Program-made: the position numbers and the translations under genes
Shown here: positions 10,834 through 18,193 of the stretch, piece by piece
Layout: each line of letters starts with the position of its first letter
How positions within the stretch are numbered: the stretch's first letter is position 1
The notes under the pieces: generated by a model
Told to the model about the DNA's origin: nothing
The model's database searches: none
The model's input: the letters and a program-made list of their open reading frames with translations, nothing else
Assembly: GCA_002391565.1 (NCBI GenBank)
Contig: DGFH01000089.1
Coordinates: 3,193 to 23,062 of the forward strand
Length of the DNA stretch: 19,870 bases
DNA from: Anaerolineales bacterium UBA3905
GTDB taxonomy: Bacteria > Chloroflexota > Anaerolineae > Caldilineales > Caldilineaceae
Reading direction: 5' to 3'

Positions 10834-10905
10834 CGTGTTGCGTGCTGCGTGTCTCGTGAAGCGTGCTGTGCTTGATGCAACACGTAACACGCAATACGCA
10901 ACACG
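10834..10905. repeat. Imperfect palindrome of degenerate CGTGTTG-type units
   Basis: Two 29-nt arms, 10834-10862 and 10877-10905, are imperfect inverted copies (about 23 of 29 positions match), with a 14-nt loop. Each arm is itself a degenerate tandem array of units such as CGTGTTG, CGTGCTG and CGTATTG. The palindrome fills almost the entire spacer between alaS and the next gene and ends 12 bases before that gene's ATG. The stem lacks a downstream T-tract, so a standard terminator is not supported. It could be an RNA structure controlling the downstream start, an attenuator, or an inserted repeat. Confidence 0.8.
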
Positions 10906-10917
10906 AATGTGGATGCC

Positions 10918-12498
10918 ATGACTGAACTCTACCAGATTCCGCCCGACGCCAGCCTGGAAGCCGTGCGCCGTACGTTGGGGCAGTGGCGCAACCGACGTAT
11001 CGCACTGGAACTGCCCGAAGGCTGGCTTGAACTCAACAACGTGGCGCGCATGCGCCTCCTCCAGCGCCAGGCGCAGATACAGCAGAACGAAATTGCCATC
11101 ATTACGCGTGAACCGGCGACGCGCACTGCTGCCAAACAGGTCGGCGTGCCGGTCTTTAGCCGTGTTGAGCAGGCGGCAGGCGACCACTGGCGCATGAAGC
11201 CGCTGCTGCCCTTGATCGACCCGCGCCGCCCGGATGCCAGCTTGCCGGAGCCGCCTCCCTGGCGCCGCCAGGAGATTGTCGCCCGGCAAACCATGCCGAC
11301 GCAGCGACAAGCGCGCCAGCGGCGTATCCAAAGCGAGACCGCTTACCGCAAGCCAACGCCTATCTGGATGCGCATTGCAGGCAACCTGATGATGGGATTG
11401 CTGATTGTGGCGGCGCTGGTCGGCTTCACCTACTATGTGCTGCCGGCGGCAACCATTACCCTGACGCCGGGCCATCTCCCACTCCAGACCGACCTGGCAA
11501 TGACAGCCATCGCCGGGCTGGAGAGCGCGGACGTGCAGCAGGCGCAACTTCCGGCGCGGCTGGTCAAAGTCGAGCTGGTAGAGCAGGGCGCAGTGCCTGC
11601 CACCGGCACGTCGCAAAAGGCGAGCGGTAAAGCAGTTGGTGAGGTCGTCTTCAGCAATCTCAGCAGCACGCCGGTGACGATCCCGATAAACACGCTGGTG
11701 AGCACCAGTTCCGGTACACCGGTGCAATTTCGCACGCTGCAAGAAGTGCGCGTCGAGGGCGGCGTCGGTCAGCGCGTCACTGCGCCGGTGGAGGCCGTCG
11801 AGCCTGGCATCAACGGCAACGTGCGCGCCAACACCATCAACACCGTTGTCGGCGCCCTGCGTTTCCGCCTGCGCGTCAACAACACCAATGGCACCGCCGG
11901 CGGCGGCGCCGAATTGGTCTCCGTGGTGTCGCAGCAAGATCGCGAGCAACTGGTGGCAATCCTCCAGAGCGCTGCCGCGTCCAAAGCCTATGACGCCCTC
12001 TCGGCGCAATTGGAGCCGGGTGAATGGCTGCCGCCAGAATCGGTGCAAACCTTTATCATCGCGCAATCGTTCGACCAGTACAACGACGAGGAAGCTCAAC
12101 AACTCAGCGGCTCTGTACGTGTGCTGGCGCAAGGCTTGGCCGTCAATGAACAAGAGGCGACCAACATCATTCTCACCAAACTACAGGAACAGGTGCCTGC
12201 GCGCGGCCGCCTGGTGCTGGACACTGTGCGCGCCCAACGTCAACCGCAGAGCGAATCGACTACCAGCTCTGTCACCTTTACCATGACCGTTGCGGCGGAT
12301 TACACGACGCCTATCGATCCAGACGAAGTGCGCGCCGCCGTCGCCGGTTTGCCGCCCGACGCAGCCGCGCAGGCAATCCAGGAGCGCTGGCTGATTGAGG
12401 GCCCGCCGGACATCTATCTCGACCCGGCCTGGAAGGGTGTGCTGCCCAACCTGCCAAGTCGCATTCAGGTGCGCATTAATTATGGCGCCGACCAGTAA
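10918..12498 (+). CDS. Baseplate_J-like single-pass membrane protein
   Basis: This 526-aa envelope protein is of the kind databases label baseplate J/gp47 family, although no phage genes are nearby. Residues 1-90 form a cytoplasmic domain with alternating strands and helices (RIALELPEGW, NEIAIITREP, GVPVFS). Residues 90-148 are a Pro/Arg/Gln-rich linker. One membrane helix spans about 150-176 (LMMGLLIVAALVGFTYYVL). The outer part contains the Baseplate_J-like domain at about 215-330, with GEVVFSNLSSTPVTIPINT and EAVEPGINGNVRANTINTV, then a helical and beta tail. The start is ATG 10918, or GTG 10909 in the same frame; neither has a Shine-Dalgarno site. The last 17 bp overlap ruvX. Its function is not established; the position suggests a role in the cell envelope. 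Confidence 0.85.
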   Translation: MTELYQIPPDASLEAVRRTLGQWRNRRIALELPEGWLELNNVARMRLLQRQAQIQQNEIAIITREPATRTAAKQVGVPVFSRVEQAAGDHWRMKPLLPLIDPRRPDASLPEPPPWRRQEIVARQTMPTQRQARQRRIQSETAYRKPTPIWMRIAGNLMMGLLIVAALVGFTYYVLPAATITLTPGHLPLQTDLAMTAIAGLESADVQQAQLPARLVKVELVEQGAVPATGTSQKASGKAVGEVVFSNLSSTPVTIPINTLVSTSSGTPVQFRTLQEVRVEGGVGQRVTAPVEAVEPGINGNVRANTINTVVGALRFRLRVNNTNGTAGGGAELVSVVSQQDREQLVAILQSAAASKAYDALSAQLEPGEWLPPESVQTFIIAQSFDQYNDEEAQQLSGSVRVLAQGLAVNEQEATNIILTKLQEQVPARGRLVLDTVRAQRQPQSESTTSSVTFTMTVAADYTTPIDPDEVRAAVAGLPPDAAAQAIQERWLIEGPPDIYLDPAWKGVLPNLPSRIQVRINYGADQ

Positions 12499-12982
12499 CA
12501 ACCACGTTCATCCGGAGGGCAAACTCCTGGCGCTCGACGTTGGGCTGGCGCGTATCGGCGTGGCGGTCTGCGACCCTCTTCAGCTCGCGGCGCGCCCGTT
12601 GACCGTTATCCATCGCCGCAGCCGCAATGAAGATTTTGCGGCGTTGGCGAAGCTCGTGCAGCGCGAGGCGGCGCAGGCCGTGATCTGTGGCCTGCCGCTC
12701 AACATGGATGGCAGCGAAGGCGCCCGCGCCCAAAGCATCCGCAAATGGGCGATGCGGCTGGCGCACGCCCTGCGCGCCTTGCTGGGTGCGCCGTTGCCCG
12801 TCATCTTTTGGGATGAGCGCCTGAGCACCTACGCAGCGCAGGCGATTCTGGCGGAACGGCGCGACGCTGTAGCGGAAGATGCTGCAGCTGCCGCCGTCAT
12901 CTTGCAAAGTTATCTGGACAGGCGGACAGCCGCAGAAGTGATGGATTACGGTCGCATCGACCTGGCCCCACGTGCACGATAA
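12482..12982 (+). CDS. ruvX: RuvX/YqgF Holliday-junction resolvase-like nuclease
   Basis: This is an RNase H-fold nuclease family linked to pre-16S rRNA processing and Holliday-junction resolution. The 166 aa contain the family signature: Asp19 in LALDVGLARIG (16-26), the GLPLNMDGSEG loop at 70-80, DERLST at 111-116, and Asp133 in the C-terminal EDAAAAAVILQSYLD helix. These three acidic positions are the expected metal ligands. The ATG at 12482 lies 17 bp inside the end of the preceding gene and has no clear ribosome site, which fits translational coupling. A longer frame opens upstream at 12395, but its residues look like a shadow of the preceding gene. The order alaS, ruvX, mltG is also known from Firmicutes. 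Confidence 0.93.
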   Translation: MAPTSNNHVHPEGKLLALDVGLARIGVAVCDPLQLAARPLTVIHRRSRNEDFAALAKLVQREAAQAVICGLPLNMDGSEGARAQSIRKWAMRLAHALRALLGAPLPVIFWDERLSTYAAQAILAERRDAVAEDAAAAAVILQSYLDRRTAAEVMDYGRIDLAPRAR

Positions 12983-13060
12983 GATAATGGCGTGAGGTCA
13001 ACATGGCGGCATCCGTCCCTGGCGACTCGCCGCTTACAACTCTGAGGATTTGATCGACGC

Positions 13061-14353
13061 ATGGCTATCGACGAACGTCAACAACAGGTGCTGGCGCGAC
13101 GTAATCAGCACTATCGGACAGATCACAATTGGCGACGGCAATTCCAGGGTTCCACCCTGATTTGGAACCTGTTGAAAATGGGAACCCTGCTGCTCGTCGT
13201 TGGCGTACTGGCGGGCGTCTGGGTTGTCTCCAATGCCCATCTCGATGAGCAACTGCTGGCAGCGCCACGAAGCGCCGCTGGCCTGATCGATCCCAACGCC
13301 AACCAATTTTCACTCGACCCCGACAGCATTGAACGACAGGTGTTGGCCTTTAACCTGCGCCTACGCGAAGATGAGCTCAACATTCCGGCGGGCAGCAACC
13401 CACGCCCGCGTCCCTTTACCATTGCGCCCGGTGAGCCGGCTCGCTTCATCGCCGCGCGGTTGGCAGCAGAGGGCTTCATCACGGACGCTGATTTGTTCAA
13501 TCTTTACCTGCGCGTCACCGGACTAGAACGCAACATCGAAGCGGGCAACTTCATGTTGGCCGAAACCATGACGATGCCCGAAATTGCCGAGTCGTTGCAG
13601 AACGCACTGTTCGAGGAGGCGCTGGTCACAATCCCAGAGGGCATGCGCGCCGAAGAGATCGCTGACCGGCTTTCGGAGGCCAACATCATCGAGAACGACC
13701 GCTTTCTGGCCGCCGTGCGCAACCCGCGCAGCCTCACCATCTTCGACGACTACGATTTTCTGCAGAGCCTGCCTGCCGACGCCTCGTTGGAGGGTTTTCT
13801 CTTCCCCGACACCTATCGCTTTCCGGTGCTGGCGGCCACGCCCGAACAAGTCATTCGTCCCTTCCTGGACAACTTTGAGGATAAAGTCGGCGCCAAGAAT
13901 CTGACCGGCGGCGGCAGTGGGTTGAGCGGGCGCGACCTGATCACCGTCGCCAGCATCGTCGAACGGGAGGCCGTCGCCGCCGACGAACGCCCGATCATCG
14001 CTGGCGTCTACATCAACCGCCTGAACAACAAGTGCCCGGAAGTTGGCGGCCCCTATCTGCAGGCCGACCCGACTGTGCAATATGCGCGTGGCACTGTCGG
14101 CAACTGGTGGTGGAAGCCACAATCGGTGGAAGAATATAAGTTCGTCCAAAGCCCGTACAACACCTATCTCAACCCTGGTTTGCCGCCAGGCCCGATTTCC
14201 AATCCAGGATTGAGCGCCATCGAGGCGACGCGCAATCCTGCCCAGACCGGCTATTGCTTCTTCGTCGCCACTGGCGAGGATGGTCGCCACATCTTCGTGC
14301 AGACATACGCAGAACAGCAGCAGAATTTGCAAATTTACGGGTATAACCCGTGA
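13061..14353 (+). CDS. mltG: Endolytic murein transglycosylase MltG
   Basis: This membrane-anchored lytic transglycosylase cuts nascent peptidoglycan strands and sets glycan length. The 430 aa have a cytoplasmic tail (1-32), one membrane helix at about 33-57 (NLLKMGTLLLVVGVLAGVWVV) and a LysM-like region near 120-185. The YceG catalytic domain carries EGFLFPDTYRFP at 244-255, the catalytic Glu301 in ASIVERE, LQADPTVQYA at 333-342 and YNTYLNPGLPPGPISNPG at 366-383. The C-terminal YCFFVA segment is also present. The presence of this gene implies a peptidoglycan wall, useful in a group where wall chemistry has been debated. The 78-bp spacer after ruvX has only a distant GAGG, 13 bases before ATG 13061. 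Confidence 0.95.
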   Translation: MAIDERQQQVLARRNQHYRTDHNWRRQFQGSTLIWNLLKMGTLLLVVGVLAGVWVVSNAHLDEQLLAAPRSAAGLIDPNANQFSLDPDSIERQVLAFNLRLREDELNIPAGSNPRPRPFTIAPGEPARFIAARLAAEGFITDADLFNLYLRVTGLERNIEAGNFMLAETMTMPEIAESLQNALFEEALVTIPEGMRAEEIADRLSEANIIENDRFLAAVRNPRSLTIFDDYDFLQSLPADASLEGFLFPDTYRFPVLAATPEQVIRPFLDNFEDKVGAKNLTGGGSGLSGRDLITVASIVEREAVAADERPIIAGVYINRLNNKCPEVGGPYLQADPTVQYARGTVGNWWWKPQSVEEYKFVQSPYNTYLNPGLPPGPISNPGLSAIEATRNPAQTGYCFFVATGEDGRHIFVQTYAEQQQNLQIYGYNP

Positions 14354-14395
14354 TTCGGCAGGCGGCGTCTGTCACTTGTCAAGTAGCGATTTAGC

Positions 14396-15364
14396 ATGCA
14401 TCCAATGCTAACCAATGTGTCATGGATCTGGCGTCGGGCGCTGGGCGTGATTGCGTTGACGCTGCTGCTGGCGAGTTGCACTGATGTGCGCCCGGTCGCC
14501 AAGATCGGATTGCTGGCGCCCTTCGAAGGCCTCCAGCGCCGCACTGGCTACACAGCGCTGGCGGCAATGCGTCAAGCCATTGCCGAGGCGCCTGCCTGCG
14601 CGATCGGCATTATCCCGCTGGCGCTCGACGACAGCGCCGATCCTTCGCGTGCGCCGCGCACAGCCGCCAAACTCTTGCGCGATCCGCAAGTTGAAGCGGT
14701 CGTTGGCCCGCTAACCCCTGCCTTAGCCGCCAGCGTCAACGCCACACTGACCGCTGCCGCGCTGCCCTGGTTCGCACCGTACGCCATCAACCCGGATGGG
14801 GGGTTTGCCGATCCACGCACTGATGATCGGTGGGCCAAAGGGCTGGCGATGGCAGTGGGTGCAGCAGTGCAACAGCAAGGGGCAACTGCGCTTGTCCTGG
14901 CTGGCGATGCGCAGGGCTGGCCCGCCCTGGATACAGCGACATGGTCGGCGCTTGCCGGGCTGCCGGTGCGCTGGCTGCCAGACGACGCCGACGCCTGGCG
15001 GACGCTTTCGGCTCAGGACGCCATCTTCTGGTTGGGCGACGCGGAGGAAGCCGCCGCCTTCCTGAACATCCTTCCCCCCGCACTAATCGGGCTTCCTTTC
15101 TGGCTCGGTCCCGCCGGTGACGATCCGATTCTTACCGAACACGCCAAAATTGACAGGAAATTGTATTGGTTGACGTGGTCAAACGTCCACTATAATGACT
15201 GGGCAGCGACCCACTCACCATCGACGCCTTTTGCATTTCTCGTCTATCAGGCGACGCGTGCAGCCATCGAAGCGGTGACGGGCGTTGCCGCGACTGAGGC
15301 TGTCCCCTGGCGCGTCGTGCTGTTTGAGGTGGAGAATGGGGTGAGCCGCGTATACACCCCGTGA
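14396..15364 (+). CDS. Type-1 periplasmic-binding-fold lipoprotein
   Basis: This is a probable surface lipoprotein with the fold of branched-chain amino acid binding proteins. A signal sequence (about 11-27) ends in the lipobox LASC with lipidated Cys28. The mature part begins with VAKIGLLAPFEGLQ (35-47) and carries AVVGPLTPALAASV (101-114) and LPWFAPYAIN (123-132), the typical first-lobe landmarks of the ABC type-1 family. At 322 aa it is shorter than most LivJ-type proteins. No ABC permease or ATPase lies next to it. It may therefore act as a sensor or as an envelope partner of the flanking mltG and glycosyltransferase genes instead of feeding a transporter. Starts at 14396 and 14405 are both possible; neither has a good ribosome site. 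Confidence 0.82.
   Translation: MHPMLTNVSWIWRRALGVIALTLLLASCTDVRPVAKIGLLAPFEGLQRRTGYTALAAMRQAIAEAPACAIGIIPLALDDSADPSRAPRTAAKLLRDPQVEAVVGPLTPALAASVNATLTAAALPWFAPYAINPDGGFADPRTDDRWAKGLAMAVGAAVQQQGATALVLAGDAQGWPALDTATWSALAGLPVRWLPDDADAWRTLSAQDAIFWLGDAEEAAAFLNILPPALIGLPFWLGPAGDDPILTEHAKIDRKLYWLTWSNVHYNDWAATHSPSTPFAFLVYQATRAAIEAVTGVAATEAVPWRVVLFEVENGVSRVYTP
15170..15196 (+). promoter_or_regulatory. Possible intragenic promoter within a palindrome
   Basis: TTGACG (15170-15175) and a perfect TATAAT (15191-15196) occur inside the lipoprotein gene with a 15-bp spacer, shorter than the usual 16-18. The -35 lies within the exact inverted repeat TTGAC-GTG-GTCAA (15170-15182), which is operator-like. It could drive the glycosyltransferase gene about 200 bp downstream. 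The short spacer makes this tentative. Confidence 0.3.
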
Positions 15365-15393
15365 GACCGCAGCGTCTCGAAGGCGTTTTATTT

Positions 15394-16599
15394 ATGCGTG
15401 TATTGTTAATTTCATGGGAGTATCCCCCCAATGTAGTTGGCGGCATGGGCAAACATGTAGCTGAATTGGCGCCCGCGCTTGCCGCACAGATGGCCGATGA
15501 CGGCCCGATCTATGTCGATGTCCTCACCACCCGCCTTAGCGGTGGCGCTCAGGAGGAACAGGTCAATGAATTCTTGACGCTCTATCGCGTCGATGTTACG
15601 CCGATCGATCCAATGGATCACTACAACAGCGTGGTGGAAGGAAATCAGGCGTTGATCGCCTTTGCCGAACAGCTTGGCGCCCGCCATCCCTACGATCTGA
15701 TCCACACGCATGATTGGCTGGTGGCAAAGGCTGGCATTGCCCTCAAGCATCGCTGGAAGACGCCGCTCATCACGACCATCCACGCCACCGAGCGCGGGCG
15801 GCACCAGGGGCATATTCCCAGCGAGACAAGCTGGCAGATCGACCGGCTGGAGTGGCAAAGCTGCTTCGAATCGTGGAATGTCATTGCGTGCAGCGCGTTC
15901 ATGAAACAGGAGCTGCAGAATTACTTCGGCGTGCCCGACGCCAAGACCCTGGTCATTCCCAATGGCATTGACAGCGCCAAAATGGCGCGCTGTTCGGACG
16001 CGCAGCGCGCGTTGCTGCGCCACCGCTATGCCCCTCATGGCGAACGCCTTTTGCTCTATGTGGGACGCATCGTGCATGAGAAGGGATTGCACGTCCTGAT
16101 TCGCGCCATGCCGCGCATTCTGGCGGATTATCCTAACACGCGGCTATTAGTCGCCGGCAAGAATGGCGAGAAATATTGGCCGCTGGCTTATGAGTTAAAT
16201 GTCGAGAAATCGGTTGACTTTCTCGGCTTTGTGAGTGATGAGGAACGTGACTGTCTTTACACCATCGTCGATGCTGCTATCTTTCCTAGCCTGTATGAAC
16301 CGTTTGGGATCGTTGCGCTGGAAGCCATGGCCGCTGGCGCCAATGTGATTGCGTCGAGCGTGGGGGGGCTGGCCGAGGTCGTGCGTCACCAGGAAAACGG
16401 CCTCACCGTCTACGCCAACGACCCGATGAGCATTGTCTGGGCCGTCAACCAGCTCTTCACCGATCCAGTCGCGGCGGCGGCTCGGCGGCGGCGCGCCGCC
16501 GCCGAGATCGAGGAACATTACAGCTGGCCCCACATTGCCAGGCAGACAGCAGTGCTCTATAACAATATTGTGTGTGAGCGGCGAAATATAGAGTGGTAA
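15394..16599 (+). CDS. Glycosyltransferase family 4 protein (glycogen synthase-like)
   Basis: This is a retaining GT-B glycosyltransferase that transfers a sugar from a nucleotide donor. The 401 aa begin with the N-terminal loop WEYPPNVVGGMGKHV (8-22) and carry HTHDWLVAKAG at 105-114. The hinge-side PNGID is at 189-193 and the donor-phosphate site GRIVHEKG at 224-231 (Arg225, Lys230). GFVSDEE is at 278-284 and the EX7E motif is Glu302-PFGIVAL-Glu310. The GGMGKHV loop resembles starch/glycogen synthases and their relatives. No signal peptide is present, so it is cytoplasmic. ATG 15394 is chosen over GTG 15361 because the Rossmann strand starts there. It follows the lipoprotein by 29 bp. The acceptor is unknown: glycogen, an envelope polysaccharide or a glycolipid are all possible. 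Confidence 0.92.
   Translation: MRVLLISWEYPPNVVGGMGKHVAELAPALAAQMADDGPIYVDVLTTRLSGGAQEEQVNEFLTLYRVDVTPIDPMDHYNSVVEGNQALIAFAEQLGARHPYDLIHTHDWLVAKAGIALKHRWKTPLITTIHATERGRHQGHIPSETSWQIDRLEWQSCFESWNVIACSAFMKQELQNYFGVPDAKTLVIPNGIDSAKMARCSDAQRALLRHRYAPHGERLLLYVGRIVHEKGLHVLIRAMPRILADYPNTRLLVAGKNGEKYWPLAYELNVEKSVDFLGFVSDEERDCLYTIVDAAIFPSLYEPFGIVALEAMAAGANVIASSVGGLAEVVRHQENGLTVYANDPMSIVWAVNQLFTDPVAAAARRRRAAAEIEEHYSWPHIARQTAVLYNNIVCERRNIEW
16481..16506. repeat. Perfect 26-bp GC palindrome inside the glycosyltransferase gene
   Basis: The stretch from 16481 to 16506, beginning CTCGGCGGCG and ending CGCCGCCGAG, equals its own reverse complement over all 26 bases; 24 of them are G or C. In frame it reads LARRRRAAAEIE-type residues (Arg codons CGG mirrored by Ala codons GCC). 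It may be a by-product of codon bias. Confidence 0.7.
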
Positions 16600-16626
16600 A
16601 GCTAGAGAGGAAGAGATCAGGGAACT

Positions 16627-16727
16627 GGGAGATTAGAGATTGGGAGATTAGAGATTGCTAGATCAATGCGGATTCCCATCTCTAATCTCTAATCTCCGAT
16701 CTCCAATCACTCAATCACTCAATCTCC
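16627..16727. repeat. Palindrome of GAGATTA/GAGATTG units plus CAATCACT tandem tail
   Basis: The left arm at 16627-16657 is a tandem run of GAGATTA, GAGATTG and GGAGATTA units. The right arm at 16678-16707 is its imperfect inverse, TCTAATC and TCTCCAATC units. The loop between holds about 20 unrelated bases. The right arm continues into the tandem CAATCACT CAATCACT CAATCT (16704-16725), which covers the stop codon of the phosphorylase gene at 16719-16721. The element fills the spacer between two convergent genes and could act as a bidirectional terminator, although it has no T-tract. Confidence 0.85.
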
Positions 16728-18035
16728 CCCAATCCTATCCAGCACAATCGCCAGGTCTGGCGTAGGGTCGTCCTTGATCGTGTAGGCGGCCTGAAGCCGC
16801 GTGATGGCGGCGGCAGCCGTGCCGGCGTTGGCGGCGTGGACGGTGCACAGCGGTTGGCCTACTGTCACCTGCGCGCCGACCTTTGCGCGTAGCAACACCC
16901 CTACCGCCGGATCAATTGGATCGCCCTTCTTCAGCCGCCCACCGCCCAGATCGACCGTCACCAACCCAACTTCGCGTGCATCGATGGCGTGGACATAACC
17001 GCTCGCCGGCGCGGGCACGGCAACCTGCACCGGCGCAGACGGCAGCCGCTCCGGGTGATCCACCAGGTGTACATCGCCACCCTGCGCCGCCACGAAGGCA
17101 CGGAACTTCGCCAGGGCGCGTCCGTCGGCGATAACCTGACTCACGTGAGTGCGCGCCCTCGCCCGATCATTTGCGGCGCCAGCGATCAGCAACATCTCGC
17201 TCGCCACCACCTCGACCAGTTCCTGAAAATCGGCCGGACCCTGCCCCCGCAGGGTGGCGATGGCTTCCTGCACCTCCAGTGCGTTGCCGACGGCCAGGCC
17301 CAACGGCTGCGCCATCTGCGTGATCAGCGCCGTCACCTTGCGTCCGGCCAACCGCCCGATAGCGACCATTTGCCGTGCCAGCGCCTGCGCCTCGGGCAGC
17401 GTTTCCATGAAGGCGCCGCGCCCACACTTCACGTCGAGCACAATGGCGTCGGCGCCGGCCGCCAGCTTCTTGCTCATGATGCTGGCGGCGATCAGTGGCA
17501 GGCTGGGCACGGTGCCGGTCACGTCGCGCAGGGCGTAGAGCAACTTATCGGCGGGCGCCAGGTTGGCCGTCTGCGCTGCGATCACCAGCCCGACCTCTTG
17601 CAACTGGCGGCGAAAGTGCGCTTCCGAAATCTCCCCCTTCCAGCCAGCGATGCTCTCCAGCTTGTCGATCGTGCCGCCGGAGAAACTCAGCCCGCGCCCG
17701 CTCATCTTGCCCACCGGCAGTCCGCACGCCGCCGCAATCGGCGCCACTGCCAGCGTCGTCTTGTCGCCCACCCCGCCCGACGAGTGTTTGTCCACGATGA
17801 TGGCGCCGGGCAACACGTCATGCAGGTCGAGCTGATCGCCAGACGCCGCCATCGCCAGCGTCAGATCGGTCGTCTCCTGGTCGGTCATGCCGCGAAAGTA
17901 GACAGCCATCAGCCAGGCCGCCGCCTGGTAGTCGGGGATGGCGCCGCTGGTGACGCCGTGAATGAAGAAGTCTAGCTCCTGGCGGGTCAGTTCGCCGCCA
18001 TCGCGTTTTTTGGTGATAATGTCGACTGGATTCAT
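16719..18035 (-). CDS. deoA: Thymidine phosphorylase / pyrimidine-nucleoside phosphorylase
   Basis: This enzyme performs phosphorolysis of thymidine and possibly uridine to the base and (deoxy)ribose-1-phosphate, in nucleoside salvage. The 438 aa match the DeoA/Pdp family. The phosphate-binding KHSSGGVGDKTTL is at 83-95. The family signature at 112-127 reads SGRGLSFSGGTIDKLE, whereas well-studied members have GHT where this protein has SFS. DVKCGRGAFM follows, then the C-terminal PyNP domain (APASGYVHAID, GGGRLKKGDPIDPAVGV). ATG 18035-18033 is used; 44 in-frame codons upstream read through the palindromic spacer and are rejected. Pdp (broad pyrimidine specificity) cannot be separated from DeoA by sequence alone. 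The final codons and stop lie within the tandem repeat at 16704-16727. Confidence 0.94.
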   Translation of the reverse strand: MNPVDIITKKRDGGELTRQELDFFIHGVTSGAIPDYQAAAWLMAVYFRGMTDQETTDLTLAMAASGDQLDLHDVLPGAIIVDKHSSGGVGDKTTLAVAPIAAACGLPVGKMSGRGLSFSGGTIDKLESIAGWKGEISEAHFRRQLQEVGLVIAAQTANLAPADKLLYALRDVTGTVPSLPLIAASIMSKKLAAGADAIVLDVKCGRGAFMETLPEAQALARQMVAIGRLAGRKVTALITQMAQPLGLAVGNALEVQEAIATLRGQGPADFQELVEVVASEMLLIAGAANDRARARTHVSQVIADGRALAKFRAFVAAQGGDVHLVDHPERLPSAPVQVAVPAPASGYVHAIDAREVGLVTVDLGGGRLKKGDPIDPAVGVLLRAKVGAQVTVGQPLCTVHAANAGTAAAAITRLQAAYTIKDDPTPDLAIVLDRIGGD

Positions 18036-18102
18036 GGTAAGCGCCTTTTGTTGAGTGATGAGGGGCGAGTTGCGCCGGTCGCCTCGGTGCGGAATGGAAC
18101 GC

Positions 18103-18175
18103 GAATGATGCGGATTCGACGGATCAGCGCGGATTGAATCAGCGAAAATCCGCCCGATCTGCATCATCCGTGCGC
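18103..18175. repeat. Imperfect palindrome of GCGGATT-type units
   Basis: The left half (about 18103-18135) contains GAATGATGCGGATTCGACGG and GCGCGGATT. The right half (about 18148-18175) contains AATCCGCCCGATCTGCATCA, so the arms pair at about 17 of 22 aligned positions. Units of 8-9 nt built on GCGGATT/GCGGATC repeat within each arm. It lies between the candidate promoter and the ATG of the phosphorylase gene, so it would be transcribed as a leader hairpin. Confidence 0.7.
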
Positions 18176-18193
18176 TATCGTATTTTGCGTTCT

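Noticed and set aside
10918..12498. Prophage or contractile injection system
   Set aside because: Only the one Baseplate_J-like domain is present, fused to a membrane helix, with housekeeping genes on both sides and no tail, sheath or capsid genes.
16600..16718. CRISPR array
   Set aside because: The repeats are 7-8 nt degenerate units in inverted arrangement, with no spacers and no cas genes.
16989..17975. 328-codon open frame on the plus strand
   Set aside because: It is antisense to the phosphorylase, which has all its family motifs on the other strand.
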